Origin: an uncultured Cellvibrio sp.
Lineage (GTDB): Bacteria; Pseudomonadota; Gammaproteobacteria; Pseudomonadales; Cellvibrionaceae
DNA length: 5,522 nucleotides
Assembly: GCA_946886255.1 (NCBI GenBank)
Contig: CAMPIG010000329.1
Span: 1 to 5,522, forward strand
Direction of reading: 5' to 3'
Part shown: one piece after another, positions 1 to 5,522 of the stretch
Layout: each line of letters opens with the position of its first letter
Position numbering within the stretch: position 1 is the first letter of the stretch
Notes under the pieces: model-generated
Told to the model about the DNA's origin: nothing
Database searches by the model: none
The model's input: the letters and a program-made list of their open reading frames with translations, nothing else
Translations under genes and position numbers: made by a program

Positions 1-21
1 CATGTTATTCCCGATCTTCAT
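1..21 (-). CDS. Possible start of next operon gene (edge fragment)
   Basis: The phosphatase stop codon (22-24) is followed directly by an ATG at 19-21, and a second ATG in the same frame lies at 1-3. The second is preceded by GGGA at a spacing usable for ribosome binding. Only seven codons (MKIGNNM) are visible, so the product cannot be identified. The tight spacing matches the rest of the operon and suggests another co-transcribed gene. Genes for a GAPDH homologue and the ArsJ exporter are frequent partners in such operons, but that is only a guess here. Confidence 0.3.
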
Positions 22-555
22 TTAGCCACAAGAATCTACATCTTGTGCCGTTTGATTAATATAAGACTGGTGCACAGGAAGCTGTAACGCATTGGGACGA
101 ATTGCGCGTACTTTATCGATAACTTGCTCAAGCGGCATGCCCCGCTCTAGCAGGATTTGCGCTGCCACCAAGCCCGTGCGGCCGGAGCCTCCTTTGCAAT
201 GAATGGCCAAGGTTTTTCCGGCGTCCAGTAACTCATGAATCGCTCTTTTGGCCGTAGCCCAAGCATTTTGAAAATCATTTTCCGGCGCATGGTCGTCCTC
301 AATCGGCAAATGAAACCATAGTAAACCCAGGCTTTTACACTGCTGCGACAAATCTGCAACATCATTGCGTTGCATTTCCTCAAGTGGCATCAAGGTTAGA
401 ATCGCTTGGGCACCTGCCGCCGCCAGTTGCTTGAGGGAAGTGGTTACATCAATACCTTTGGTGCCGGGACAAGGGGTAAAAATAATCTGTCCCGGCGTGC
501 CATCAGCAGAAGCATCTTCAAGAACCAGGATTGAGAAAGGGTGAGTTAAAGACAT
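22..555 (-). CDS. CDKN3-like dual-specificity / tyrosine phosphatase in ars operon
   Basis: A 177-residue cytosolic protein with the cysteine-phosphatase signature HCKGGSGRTG: nucleophile Cys120, phosphate-binding Arg126, and Thr127 after it. The segment PIEDDHAP (residues 84-91) fits the general-acid loop, with Asp87 or Asp88 as the likely acid. The whole chain resembles the CDKN3/KAP-type PTP fold: an N-terminal PCPGTK segment near residue 30, the HLPIEDD strand, the P-loop, then a helix rich in RAIRPNA (150-156). No signal peptide or membrane segment is seen. The ATG is well supported by AAGGA six nucleotides upstream, overlapping the stop of the ACR3 gene, so the two are very likely translationally coupled. 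Family knowledge says it hydrolyses phosphate esters through a phosphocysteine intermediate. Its role in arsenic resistance is inference; it could act on arsenate or on arsenylated or phosphorylated metabolites. Fold call is firm, substrate unknown. Confidence 0.88.
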   Translation of the reverse strand: MSLTHPFSILVLEDASADGTPGQIIFTPCPGTKGIDVTTSLKQLAAAGAQAILTLMPLEEMQRNDVADLSQQCKSLGLLWFHLPIEDDHAPENDFQNAWATAKRAIHELLDAGKTLAIHCKGGSGRTGLVAAQILLERGMPLEQVIDKVRAIRPNALQLPVHQSYINQTAQDVDSCG

Positions 556-561
556 ATGTTT

Positions 562-566
562 TCCTT
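562..566 (-). promoter_or_regulatory. Shine-Dalgarno of the phosphatase gene
   Basis: On the minus strand AAGGA lies 6 nt before the phosphatase ATG (553-555). It shares one base with the ACR3 stop codon (566-568), so ribosomes finishing ACR3 are placed to re-initiate. Confidence 0.7.
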
Positions 567-1603
567 CAAATTGAAGCTTTAGTAAACCAATGTTGATGGC
601 GATTACAAAACGCCACCAGCGATAACATCACTGGCACTTCAACCAGCACACCAACAACAGTGGCCAGTGCGGCACCAGAGTGCAAACCAAATAATGAAAT
701 AGCTACGGCTACCGCCAATTCAAAAAAGTTTGACGTGCCAATCATGCAAACCGGCGCAGCAACGTTATAGGGTAGCTTAATCGCACGGGCGGCAATAAAA
801 CTGATCGCAAAGATCCCGTAGGTTTGAATCAATAAAGGAATGGCAATAAGCAGGATGGCCTGCGGTTTCGCCAATATAGTTTGCGCCTGAAACCCAAACA
901 ACAAAACCACGGTCGACAACAAGCCCAAGACCGACCAAGGCTTACAGGCCGCCAAAAAGCTACTGATATGTTGCGTGTTATTTTTGACGGCGCGCTGCTC
1001 CAGCCAATGCCGCGTCACCACACCGGCAACCAACGGCAGGACCACATACAGCACCACAGAAATCAACAGCGTCATCCAGGGAACATGGATATCACTGACG
1101 CCGAGTAAAAAGGCGCAAATCGGCGCAAAAGCAAATACCATAATAATATCGTTAACCGAGACCTGGACCAGCGTGTAATTCGGATCGCCTTTGGTTAGCT
1201 GGCTCCAGACAAAGACCATCGCGGTACAAGGTGCGACGCCGAGCAAGATCATGCCGGCTATATATTCCTGCGCAGTGTGCGGATCGACCCAATCGACAAA
1301 GAGGATCTTGAAAAACAACCAACCCAAAGCCGCCATGGTGAAAGGTTTAATCAACCAATTCACTACCAACGTTAACATTAACCCTTGGGGACGCTGACCA
1401 ATATTTTTAATTGCACTGAAATCAATCTGCACCATCATCGGATAGATCATTACCCAAATGAGTACCGCAACAACCACATTAACATGCGCAAATTCCAGAG
1501 CAGCAATGTGAGCAAACACCGCCGGAATAAAGTTACCCAGGCTCACACCAATAACAATGGCTAATGCCACCCAGAGAGACAAATATCGCTCAGATAAACC
1601 CAT
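566..1603 (-). CDS. acr3: ACR3 family arsenite efflux permease
   Basis: A 345-residue inner-membrane protein (counting from the ATG at 1601-1603) with about ten hydrophobic segments, normal for bacterial ACR3 of the bile/arsenite/riboflavin transporter (BART) superfamily. It extrudes As(OH)3, driven by the membrane potential or proton gradient. Family hallmarks are visible: the [20 protein letters not shown] stretch with the essential membrane cysteine (Cys126), the VNDIIM segment, and the [20 protein letters not shown] stretch with the conserved Glu295, followed by [17 protein letters not shown]. The frame also opens with a TTG at 1622-1624 that overlaps the arsH stop. I prefer the ATG because [11 protein letters not shown] is the usual ACR3 N-terminus. 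Its ribosome site is weak (ACGGGC), which suggests coupling to arsH 17 nt upstream. The gene lies between arsH and the phosphatase in one operon. The reading frame is intact and all key residues are present. Confidence 0.95.
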   Translation of the reverse strand: MGLSERYLSLWVALAIVIGVSLGNFIPAVFAHIAALEFAHVNVVVAVLIWVMIYPMMVQIDFSAIKNIGQRPQGLMLTLVVNWLIKPFTMAALGWLFFKILFVDWVDPHTAQEYIAGMILLGVAPCTAMVFVWSQLTKGDPNYTLVQVSVNDIIMVFAFAPICAFLLGVSDIHVPWMTLLISVVLYVVLPLVAGVVTRHWLEQRAVKNNTQHISSFLAACKPWSVLGLLSTVVLLFGFQAQTILAKPQAILLIAIPLLIQTYGIFAISFIAARAIKLPYNVAAPVCMIGTSNFFELAVAVAISLFGLHSGAALATVVGVLVEVPVMLSLVAFCNRHQHWFTKASI

Positions 1604-1620
1604 TGGGATGCCCGTAAAAA

Positions 1621-2334
1621 TCAAATAGAAGATTGATTCACCCGCTGGCTCACTGCTTCAGCGGATTCAACGCGCTCAGAGTAACGATCTACCAGATAAT
1701 CACTGCGATCACGCAACAACAAGGTAAATTTCACCAGTTCCTCCATCACATCTACCAAGCGGTCATAATAGGATGAAGGCTTCATACGGTTTTCATTGTC
1801 AAATTCCTGAAACGCTTTTGGAAGGGAAGATTGATTGGGGATGGTAAACATGCGCATCCAGCGACCCAATACACGCAATTGATTCACCACATTAAATGAC
1901 TGCGAGCCACCACAAACCTGCATTACTGCCAGTGTTTTTCCTTGTGTGGGACGAACCGCTCCCATCGCTAACGGAATCCAATCAATTTGCGCTTTAAACA
2001 CCGCGCTCATGGAACCGTGTCGCTCCGGCGAGCACCACACTTGCCCTTCAGACCACAACACCAGCTCACGTAATTCCTGCACCTTGGGATGGGTATCTGC
2101 TACATCATCAGGCAGAGGTAGCCCGGATGGATTAAATACCCGTGTTTCTGCACCAAAATGCTGTAGCAAGCGCTCGGCCTCTTCAACCAGCAAGCGACTG
2201 AACGAGCGAGGTCGGGTTGAACCGTAGAGCAATAAGATGCGTGGTTTATGGGTTGAAGCGGCCCTCGGAATTAATTGATCTTGCGTGGGTATATCCAGTA
2301 AGTCGAGATCAATATTAGGAAGAAAAATATCCAT
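1621..2334 (-). CDS. arsH: ArsH, NADPH-dependent FMN organoarsenical oxidase
   Basis: A 237-residue flavodoxin-like protein, the usual ArsH length. The FMN phosphate loop is [12 protein letters not shown] (residues 36-47). The family signature [20 protein letters not shown] spans 102-121, followed by [20 protein letters not shown] (128-147) and the aromatic [11 protein letters not shown] (158-168). ArsH proteins use NADPH and FMN to oxidise trivalent organoarsenicals such as methylarsenite to less toxic pentavalent forms, and are tetrameric in characterised cases. The open frame reaches back to 2475, inside arsR, but I start at the ATG at 2332-2334. It has AAGAG 8 nt upstream, gives the typical N-terminus, and avoids an unusual hydrophobic 47-residue extension overlapping arsR. 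The gene is 70 nt downstream of arsR and abuts ACR3, consistent with a single transcript. Nothing looks damaged. Confidence 0.94.
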   Translation of the reverse strand: MDIFLPNIDLDLLDIPTQDQLIPRAASTHKPRILLLYGSTRPRSFSRLLVEEAERLLQHFGAETRVFNPSGLPLPDDVADTHPKVQELRELVLWSEGQVWCSPERHGSMSAVFKAQIDWIPLAMGAVRPTQGKTLAVMQVCGGSQSFNVVNQLRVLGRWMRMFTIPNQSSLPKAFQEFDNENRMKPSSYYDRLVDVMEELVKFTLLLRDRSDYLVDRYSERVESAEAVSQRVNQSSI

Positions 2335-2342
2335 CGTAATTG

Positions 2343-2347
2343 CTCTT
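2343..2347 (-). promoter_or_regulatory. Shine-Dalgarno that decides the arsH start
   Basis: AAGAG on the minus strand lies 8 nt before the ATG at 2332-2334. It supports the short ArsH over the 284-residue version that would begin inside arsR. Confidence 0.55.
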
Positions 2348-2404
2348 ATGATAGTGAGTCCGAGTGACGAGACAAGGTAAAAACAGGCGGTCAATACCGA
2401 TGCA

Positions 2405-2749
2405 TCAGCAACAACGTTGCGGGCGATCATGCATGGCATGTAAACGTTGAACGTTATCGCCCAGCCATTCAGCATGCGCTTCGCGCATCAACTTTAGGGT
2501 CTTTTTGGCCCAAGCAGGCAGATCTGGGTGCAAACGATAATAAACCCACTGCCCTTGTCGACGATCGGCCAGAAAACCGCAACTACGCAGTTGCGCCAAG
2601 TGCCGGGAAATCTTCGGTTGGGTTTCGTCTAGCGCGCAGGTGAGTTCGCACACGCATAACTCTTTTTCACCCGCAACTAACAAAGCGATGCGCGCGCGCG
2701 TTTCATCGGAGAGACATTTGCCGAATTGATCGGGAGAAAAAGGGTTCAT
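2405..2749 (-). CDS. arsR: ArsR, arsenite-responsive repressor
   Basis: A 114-residue ArsR/SmtB-family winged-helix repressor of normal length. The metalloid site is [11 protein letters not shown] (residues 30-40) with Cys32 and Cys34 as in the R773-type ArsR. The third cysteine is at 38 rather than the classical 37, where a threonine stands. The recognition helix is [12 protein letters not shown] (44-55) and the wing is [12 protein letters not shown] (62-73). The C-terminus ends in a vicinal Cys pair (113-114), which could add metalloid affinity. It should repress the operon and leave DNA when As(III) or Sb(III) binds; the likely operator is the palindrome at 2973-3008. It starts only 4 nt after the stop of the arsC remnant and has a poor Shine-Dalgarno of its own (CGGTAAATCT before ATG), suggesting it was once coupled to arsC translation. 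Confidence 0.95.
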   Translation of the reverse strand: MNPFSPDQFGKCLSDETRARIALLVAGEKELCVCELTCALDETQPKISRHLAQLRSCGFLADRRQGQWVYYRLHPDLPAWAKKTLKLMREAHAEWLGDNVQRLHAMHDRPQRCC

Positions 2750-2753
2750 AGAT

Positions 2754-2953
2754 TTACCGTTTGGTTTTTATCAGGACAAACAATTTGATACGCTCATGTA
2801 TAGCTTGCAATGTCTGCTCAAATACTTTGCTATCGTCACTTAATGCAGGATCTTCAAAATGACGGCTGCGGCATGCCTCAATAAGGCCTCAGCCATCCGG
2901 GAGCGAGCTGAGTTACCGGTACAGACAAACAGTACTTTCGTCGTATATGGCAC
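2754..2953 (-). pseudogene. arsC: arsC remnant: LMW-PTP arsenate reductase with central deletion
   Basis: Not an annotated-size ORF, but read directly from the minus strand. A GTG at 2951-2953 with a strong AGGAGG 7 nt upstream opens a 37-codon frame containing KVLFVCTGNSARSRMAEALL. This is the P-loop of thioredoxin-type ArsC, with nucleophile Cys11 and Arg17. It ends at TAA 2840-2842. In another frame, 2757-2861 encodes HFEDPALSDDSKVFEQTLQA and then IHERIKLFV, matching the C-terminal end of the same family, including the Asp-Pro of the general-acid loop. Its stop is at 2754-2756. Normal ArsC is about 130-165 residues; roughly 70-90 central residues, including the redox cysteine pair, are missing, and the ends are joined out of frame near 2855-2870. 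The product cannot reduce arsenate. It was evidently the first gene of the operon. Assembly error is the main alternative. Confidence 0.85.
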
Positions 2954-2960
2954 GAATAGG

Positions 2961-2966
2961 CCTCCT
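2961..2966 (-). promoter_or_regulatory. Strong Shine-Dalgarno of the arsC remnant
   Basis: A perfect AGGAGG on the minus strand, 7 nt before the GTG at 2951-2953. It is the best ribosome site in the window, yet it now drives translation of a 37-codon truncated peptide. Confidence 0.8.
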
Positions 2967-2972
2967 AAATAT

Positions 2973-3008
2973 ATGGATATCCGCATATTCAGATACTAGA
3001 ATATCCAT
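2973..3008. promoter_or_regulatory. Probable ArsR operator, interrupted palindrome
   Basis: Perfect 8-bp arms ATGGATAT (2973-2980) and ATATCCAT (3001-3008) are separated by 20 bp. Inside lie further symmetric pieces, including the perfect palindrome GGATATCC (2975-2982) and GATA/TATC arms either side of the -10. AT-rich imperfect palindromes of this kind over the promoter are typical ArsR sites. The element covers the -10 of the ars promoter and abuts the -35 of a possible divergent promoter, so one bound repressor could silence both. That ArsR is the protein that binds here is inference. Confidence 0.6.
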
Positions 3009-3026
3009 CGACAGACCTCATTTCAA
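2998..3026 (-). promoter_or_regulatory. Promoter of the ars operon
   Basis: On the minus strand TTGAAA (3021-3026, five of six to the sigma-70 -35 consensus) is followed after exactly 17 bp by TATTCT (2998-3003, four of six to the -10). Transcription would begin around 2990, giving a leader of about 37 nt before the arsC-remnant GTG. The -10 lies inside the palindrome proposed as ArsR operator. Confidence 0.55.
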
Positions 3027-3035
3027 CCCTATTGT
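3008..3035 (+). promoter_or_regulatory. Possible divergent promoter toward the MFS remnant
   Basis: TCGACA (3008-3013) and TATTGT (3030-3035) with a 16-bp spacer fit a modest sigma-70 promoter reading toward the MFS remnant at 3079. It overlaps the ars -35 on the other strand and touches the operator palindrome. A small inverted repeat, TGTTAA (3033-3038) and TTAACA (3045-3050), follows just downstream. The match is weak, and the gene it would serve is broken. Confidence 0.3.
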
Positions 3036-3078
3036 TAAATTCAATTAACAGCAAAGTCCTTCAAAGACGGTCAATAGC

Positions 3079-3688
3079 ATGTCGCAACTACCCGTAAAAG
3101 AAACCTCATTCCCGTTAGAGTCGAACGGAGATACCAGGACGGGCCTTGGTATTACATTGATCATCAGCTGGGGCAACCTGTATTACAGTATCGCTATCCT
3201 GGCTCAACCGTTGCGCACTGCATTAGATCGCGAGCACAGTCTTTGTGCCAACTACACATTGGCTTGAGTCGAGCATCGGGTGGAGAGAAACATTGTTGAT
3301 TTACGCTGCGTTGCATTGCAAGTCGTCGGCAGATTGATCGAGTGGCGGTTTGGGCGGCAATTCACTGCCGTAACCGTTGGACTGCTATCCCTCGTCATTC
3401 TGCTTATAGCTATGCTGTTACTGAATTTGATGCAGAGGTGGTGGGGAATCGAATTATTATTTGTTGCCTTGTACGGCTGCACCAATGGTGGAATAACAAT
3501 TGCGCGCGGCGCTATAGCGGCTGAATTATTCGGTTCAGCTCATTTGGGCGAAACACTGGGGCAACTCGCGCGGCCGGTTTTATTGCATTGGCACTGACAC
3601 CCGCAGGTTTTGCAGGATTATTAAAAGTGGGGACACATTTTCAATGGCATTATGGATGCTAGTGCCAATAGCGGGTTTATCGTTATGA
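3079..3688 (+). pseudogene. Decayed MFS transporter with central deletion and frameshifts
   Basis: The ATG at 3079 opens 62 codons with a first membrane segment (GLGITLIISWGNLYYSIAIL) typical of the N-terminus of MFS permeases. It ends at TGA 3265-3267. The same frame continues to 3597 with sequence typical of the MFS C-terminal half: VGRLIEWRFGRQFTAVTVG, two hydrophobic segments, then LYGCTNGGITIARGAIAAEL FGSAHLGETLG (gap added). A one-base frameshift near 3573-3580 moves the homology to the frame AGFIALALTPAGFAGLL. Another near 3647 moves it to ALWMLVPIAGLSL, ending at TGA 3686-3688. Intact MFS proteins have about 400 residues; here some 200 remain, so helices 2 to about 6 are gone, with a junction near 3262-3280. 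Its substrate is unknown; a role linked to arsenic is suggested only by its divergent position. No good Shine-Dalgarno is visible at 3079. A last fragment (ELLAGATLAWSNK, from 3687) may be the end of the final helix. Confidence 0.8.
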
Positions 3689-3867
3689 GTTACTGGCGGG
3701 TGCTACACTTGCTTGGTCAAATAAGGCTGCAACAACATCAGGCACAAACGGACGATCACGTTCATTGAGTGAAATACCCGTAATACGTGCCTTCAGACAC
3801 AACTTGTTATTTGAAGGTCGTCATGTCGTGCATCCGATAAAGCGGTCTGATAGAAGGCGGAATAATA
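3689..3867. other. Convergent intergenic stretch, no convincing gene or terminator
   Basis: This stretch lies between the 3' ends of the MFS remnant and the RND gene. A plus-strand frame without a start stays open to 3875 and may hold the tail of the MFS remnant. On the minus strand 3683-3820 reads as 45 sense codons (containing SLNERDRPFVPDVVAALF) without an ATG start. A hairpin with 6-bp arms (CCTTCA 3790-3795, TGAAGG 3812-3817) and a 16-nt loop is present, but it has no T-run and is AT-poor in the stem, so I do not call it a terminator. Confidence 0.4.
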
Positions 3868-5522
3868 TCAACGCTTAAAGAATCGCGCACCCAGAATTAA
3901 CATGCACGGCGTCAGCAGAAGTGTGAGCAAGGTCGCAAAGGTGAGACCACCAGCAATGGCGCTTGAAAGTTGGGTCCACCATTGTGTTGACGGAGCGCCC
4001 ATCCCCAGGCTGGGCTCAAGCAAATTCACATTAATACCCAATACCATGGGCATTAACCCGAGAATCGTCGTTACGGCGGTGAGCAGCACAGGGCGCAACC
4101 TCAGGCAGCCGGTTTCGAGTGCCGCGTCATACGGAGTCATTCCGTCGCGACGCAAAATATTGTAGGTGTCGATCAAAATAATATTGTTGTTGACCACAAT
4201 CCCCGCCAGGGCGATAACCCCCATACCTACCATCACCACACCAAAGGATTGACCGTTTACCAACAAGCCCAGCAATACACCAGCGGTTGAAAAAACGATA
4301 GCGGAAAGCACCAGCGCCGTCTGATAGATGCTGTTAAATTGGACGATCAAAATCAACGCCATCAGGAAGATGGCGATTAAAAAAGCGGACATTAAAAATT
4401 GTGCGGCTTCACGTTGATCAGCGTCTTCACCGTCAATCCTTATCTCCACACCATCCGGCAATTGATCGTAGTGCTCGCGCAATTGATCCATCAATGTATC
4501 CAGTCGCGCATCCGGGGCAATGTCCGCCTGGATAGTGGTAGTGCGCATACTGTCGACGCGCCGTACGGTACCGGTTTTTTGTGCAGGGAGCAGATCCACA
4601 AAATACGGCAAAGCCACTTGTCCGCGCGAGGTGTTCACCGTTAGCCGCGACAATTGATCAATGGAACGCCAGTCACCCGGCAGGCGCACCCGAATATCCA
4701 CTTCATCAGTTGCATCTTCCGGGCGGTAAGTGGCGAGCAATAAACCATTGGTAACCAATTGCACTGCATTGCCAACGGTGAGCACATCAGCCCCGAGACG
4801 CGCCGCTGCTTCGCGATCAACTTCAACACGCCATTCAATCCCGGGCAAGGTACGGTCGTCTTCAATATCGACAAAGCCACCGATTTCCTCCATCAGGCTA
4901 CGCACCTTCGTCACACCTTCCTCCATTAGGACAGGATCAGTTGCACTCACGCGTAATTGGACGGGCTTGCCCTGCCCCGGCCCCTGTTCCTGTTCGCGAA
5001 ACTCCAGCACGATGCCGGGAATATCATCGACGGCTTCGTACATTGCATCAGTAATTTCTTTTGCGCGCCGTCGCTCATGCCAATCAACCAATTGAAATTG
5101 CAAAACCCCAATAACATCAGTTCCCATTTGTTCATCCGGCATGGCGAAGCTGCGCGCGTAAACCGCTTCAACTTCGGAATAATTTTCAAGGCGTTCTTCA
5201 ATACGCTTTAACACCCGGTCTTTTTCATAAATAGACAGATCGCCACGCGCCCGCACATGGAGCTGAACCGTTTCCGGTTCGATATCCGGAAAAAATTCCA
5301 CACCATGATTAAACTGCGTATAAAACACATAAATAAACGCAATAAGCCCCAGGGTGCCGAGAAAGGTATAACCGGGAAAGCGCAATAAAGTGCCCAAAGC
5401 GTGCCGGTATTTTTCCATAAATTTTCCATTTACCGGTTCTTCCTGCGCGGGCTTTTTGGTGCTCACAGCCCCCATGGTCGGTAAAAAAATCAAGGCCATC
5501 AACAGCGACGCCAGCAAACACA
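3868..5522 (-). CDS. RND efflux permease, C-terminal half (5' end outside window)
   Basis: About 550 codons are visible and the frame is open to the edge; the TTG near 5517 is not the true start. The protein is an inner-membrane, proton-driven RND pump of the AcrB/HAE-1 type, which normally has about 1000-1050 residues, so the first half is missing from the window. The visible order is: end of a helix with FLPTMG, a loop, helix 7 (about residues 50-66), the GVEFFPDIEPE start of the second periplasmic porter/docking domain (72-372), then helices 8-12 (373-393, 399-420, 427-448, 477-494, 515-545). Signatures include GVIALAGIVVNNNIILIDTY (433-452) and RLRPVLLTAVTTILGLMPM (473-491). At the place where AcrB has the relay Lys940, this protein has Asn, as in other VVNNN-type RND pumps. 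It should work with a periplasmic adaptor and an outer-membrane channel encoded elsewhere. It is convergent with the MFS remnant; a link to arsenic is not shown. Substrate unknown. Confidence 0.93.
   Translation of the reverse strand, partial: CLLASLLMALIFLPTMGAVSTKKPAQEEPVNGKFMEKYRHALGTLLRFPGYTFLGTLGLIAFIYVFYTQFNHGVEFFPDIEPETVQLHVRARGDLSIYEKDRVLKRIEERLENYSEVEAVYARSFAMPDEQMGTDVIGVLQFQLVDWHERRRAKEITDAMYEAVDDIPGIVLEFREQEQGPGQGKPVQLRVSATDPVLMEEGVTKVRSLMEEIGGFVDIEDDRTLPGIEWRVEVDREAAARLGADVLTVGNAVQLVTNGLLLATYRPEDATDEVDIRVRLPGDWRSIDQLSRLTVNTSRGQVALPYFVDLLPAQKTGTVRRVDSMRTTTIQADIAPDARLDTLMDQLREHYDQLPDGVEIRIDGEDADQREAAQFLMSAFLIAIFLMALILIVQFNSIYQTALVLSAIVFSTAGVLLGLLVNGQSFGVVMVGMGVIALAGIVVNNNIILIDTYNILRRDGMTPYDAALETGCLRLRPVLLTAVTTILGLMPMVLGINVNLLEPSLGMGAPSTQWWTQLSSAIAGGLTFATLLTLLLTPCMLILGARFFKR

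Noticed and set aside
881..1397. Plus-strand open frames over ACR3
   Set aside because: Antisense to a complete transporter gene with all family motifs; compositions are not protein-like.
1604..1624. TTG start for ACR3 overlapping the arsH stop
   Set aside because: It adds seven residues before the typical [11 protein letters not shown] start and has no Shine-Dalgarno; coupling is possible but the ATG is preferred.
2335..2475. Long version of ArsH starting inside arsR at 2475
   Set aside because: The extra 47 residues are unlike ArsH N-termini, overlap arsR by about 70 nt and lack a good ribosome site; the ATG at 2332-2334 has one and gives the usual length.
3252..3485. Minus-strand open frame opposite the MFS remnant
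   Set aside because: It is antisense to recognisable MFS coding sequence and shows no protein features.
3790..3817. Hairpin between convergent MFS remnant and RND gene as a terminator
   Set aside because: Only 6-bp arms with a 16-nt loop and no T-run on either strand.
4399..5211. Several plus- and minus-strand open frames within the RND gene
   Set aside because: They are shadows of an intact, well-conserved RND reading frame.
1..5522. CRISPR arrays, tRNA/rRNA genes, insertion sequences or attachment sites
   Set aside because: No repeat-spacer pattern, no RNA gene landmarks and no transposase or terminal inverted repeats were seen, including at the deletion junctions.

Overview
The window is a bacterial arsenic-resistance locus next to the 3' half of an RND efflux pump gene. 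Tightly packed genes, Shine-Dalgarno sites, moderate GC and proteins of proteobacterial type (R773-like ArsR, ArsH, bacterial ACR3, HAE-1-like RND permease) suggest a gammaproteobacterium, possibly from the Cellvibrio/Pseudomonas side. That placement is inference from the protein style only.

Layout. Positions 22-2749, all on the minus strand, carry a compact operon read right to left: arsR, arsH, an ACR3 arsenite efflux gene, and a CDKN3-like dual-specificity/tyrosine phosphatase. ACR3 and the phosphatase follow their predecessors with gaps of 17 and 10 nt. An in-frame ATG pair at the left edge suggests the operon continues outside the window. Upstream of arsR, 2754-2953 holds a feature that ordinary ORF calling misses: the remains of a low-molecular-weight-PTP-type arsenate reductase (arsC). 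Its start, strong Shine-Dalgarno and P-loop are intact and its C-terminus is recognisable, but the centre is missing and the two ends are out of frame. Before that lies the operon promoter with an overlapping palindrome that looks like an ArsR operator (2973-3008).

Divergently, 3079-3688 on the plus strand is a decayed major facilitator superfamily transporter. It too has recognisable N- and C-terminal parts, a missing centre, an in-frame stop and later frameshifts. From 3868 to the right edge, convergent with it, is the C-terminal half of an RND efflux permease (minus strand, 5' end outside).

How it works together. ArsR should sense As(III) and release the promoter. ACR3 exports arsenite, and ArsH oxidises trivalent organoarsenicals. 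The dedicated arsenate reductase has been lost at this site, so As(V) reduction must come from elsewhere. One speculative candidate is the Cys-X5-Arg phosphatase that ends the visible operon. The most notable points are the two genes flanking the divergent promoter that have both lost their middles, and the eukaryote-like phosphatase embedded in an ars operon.
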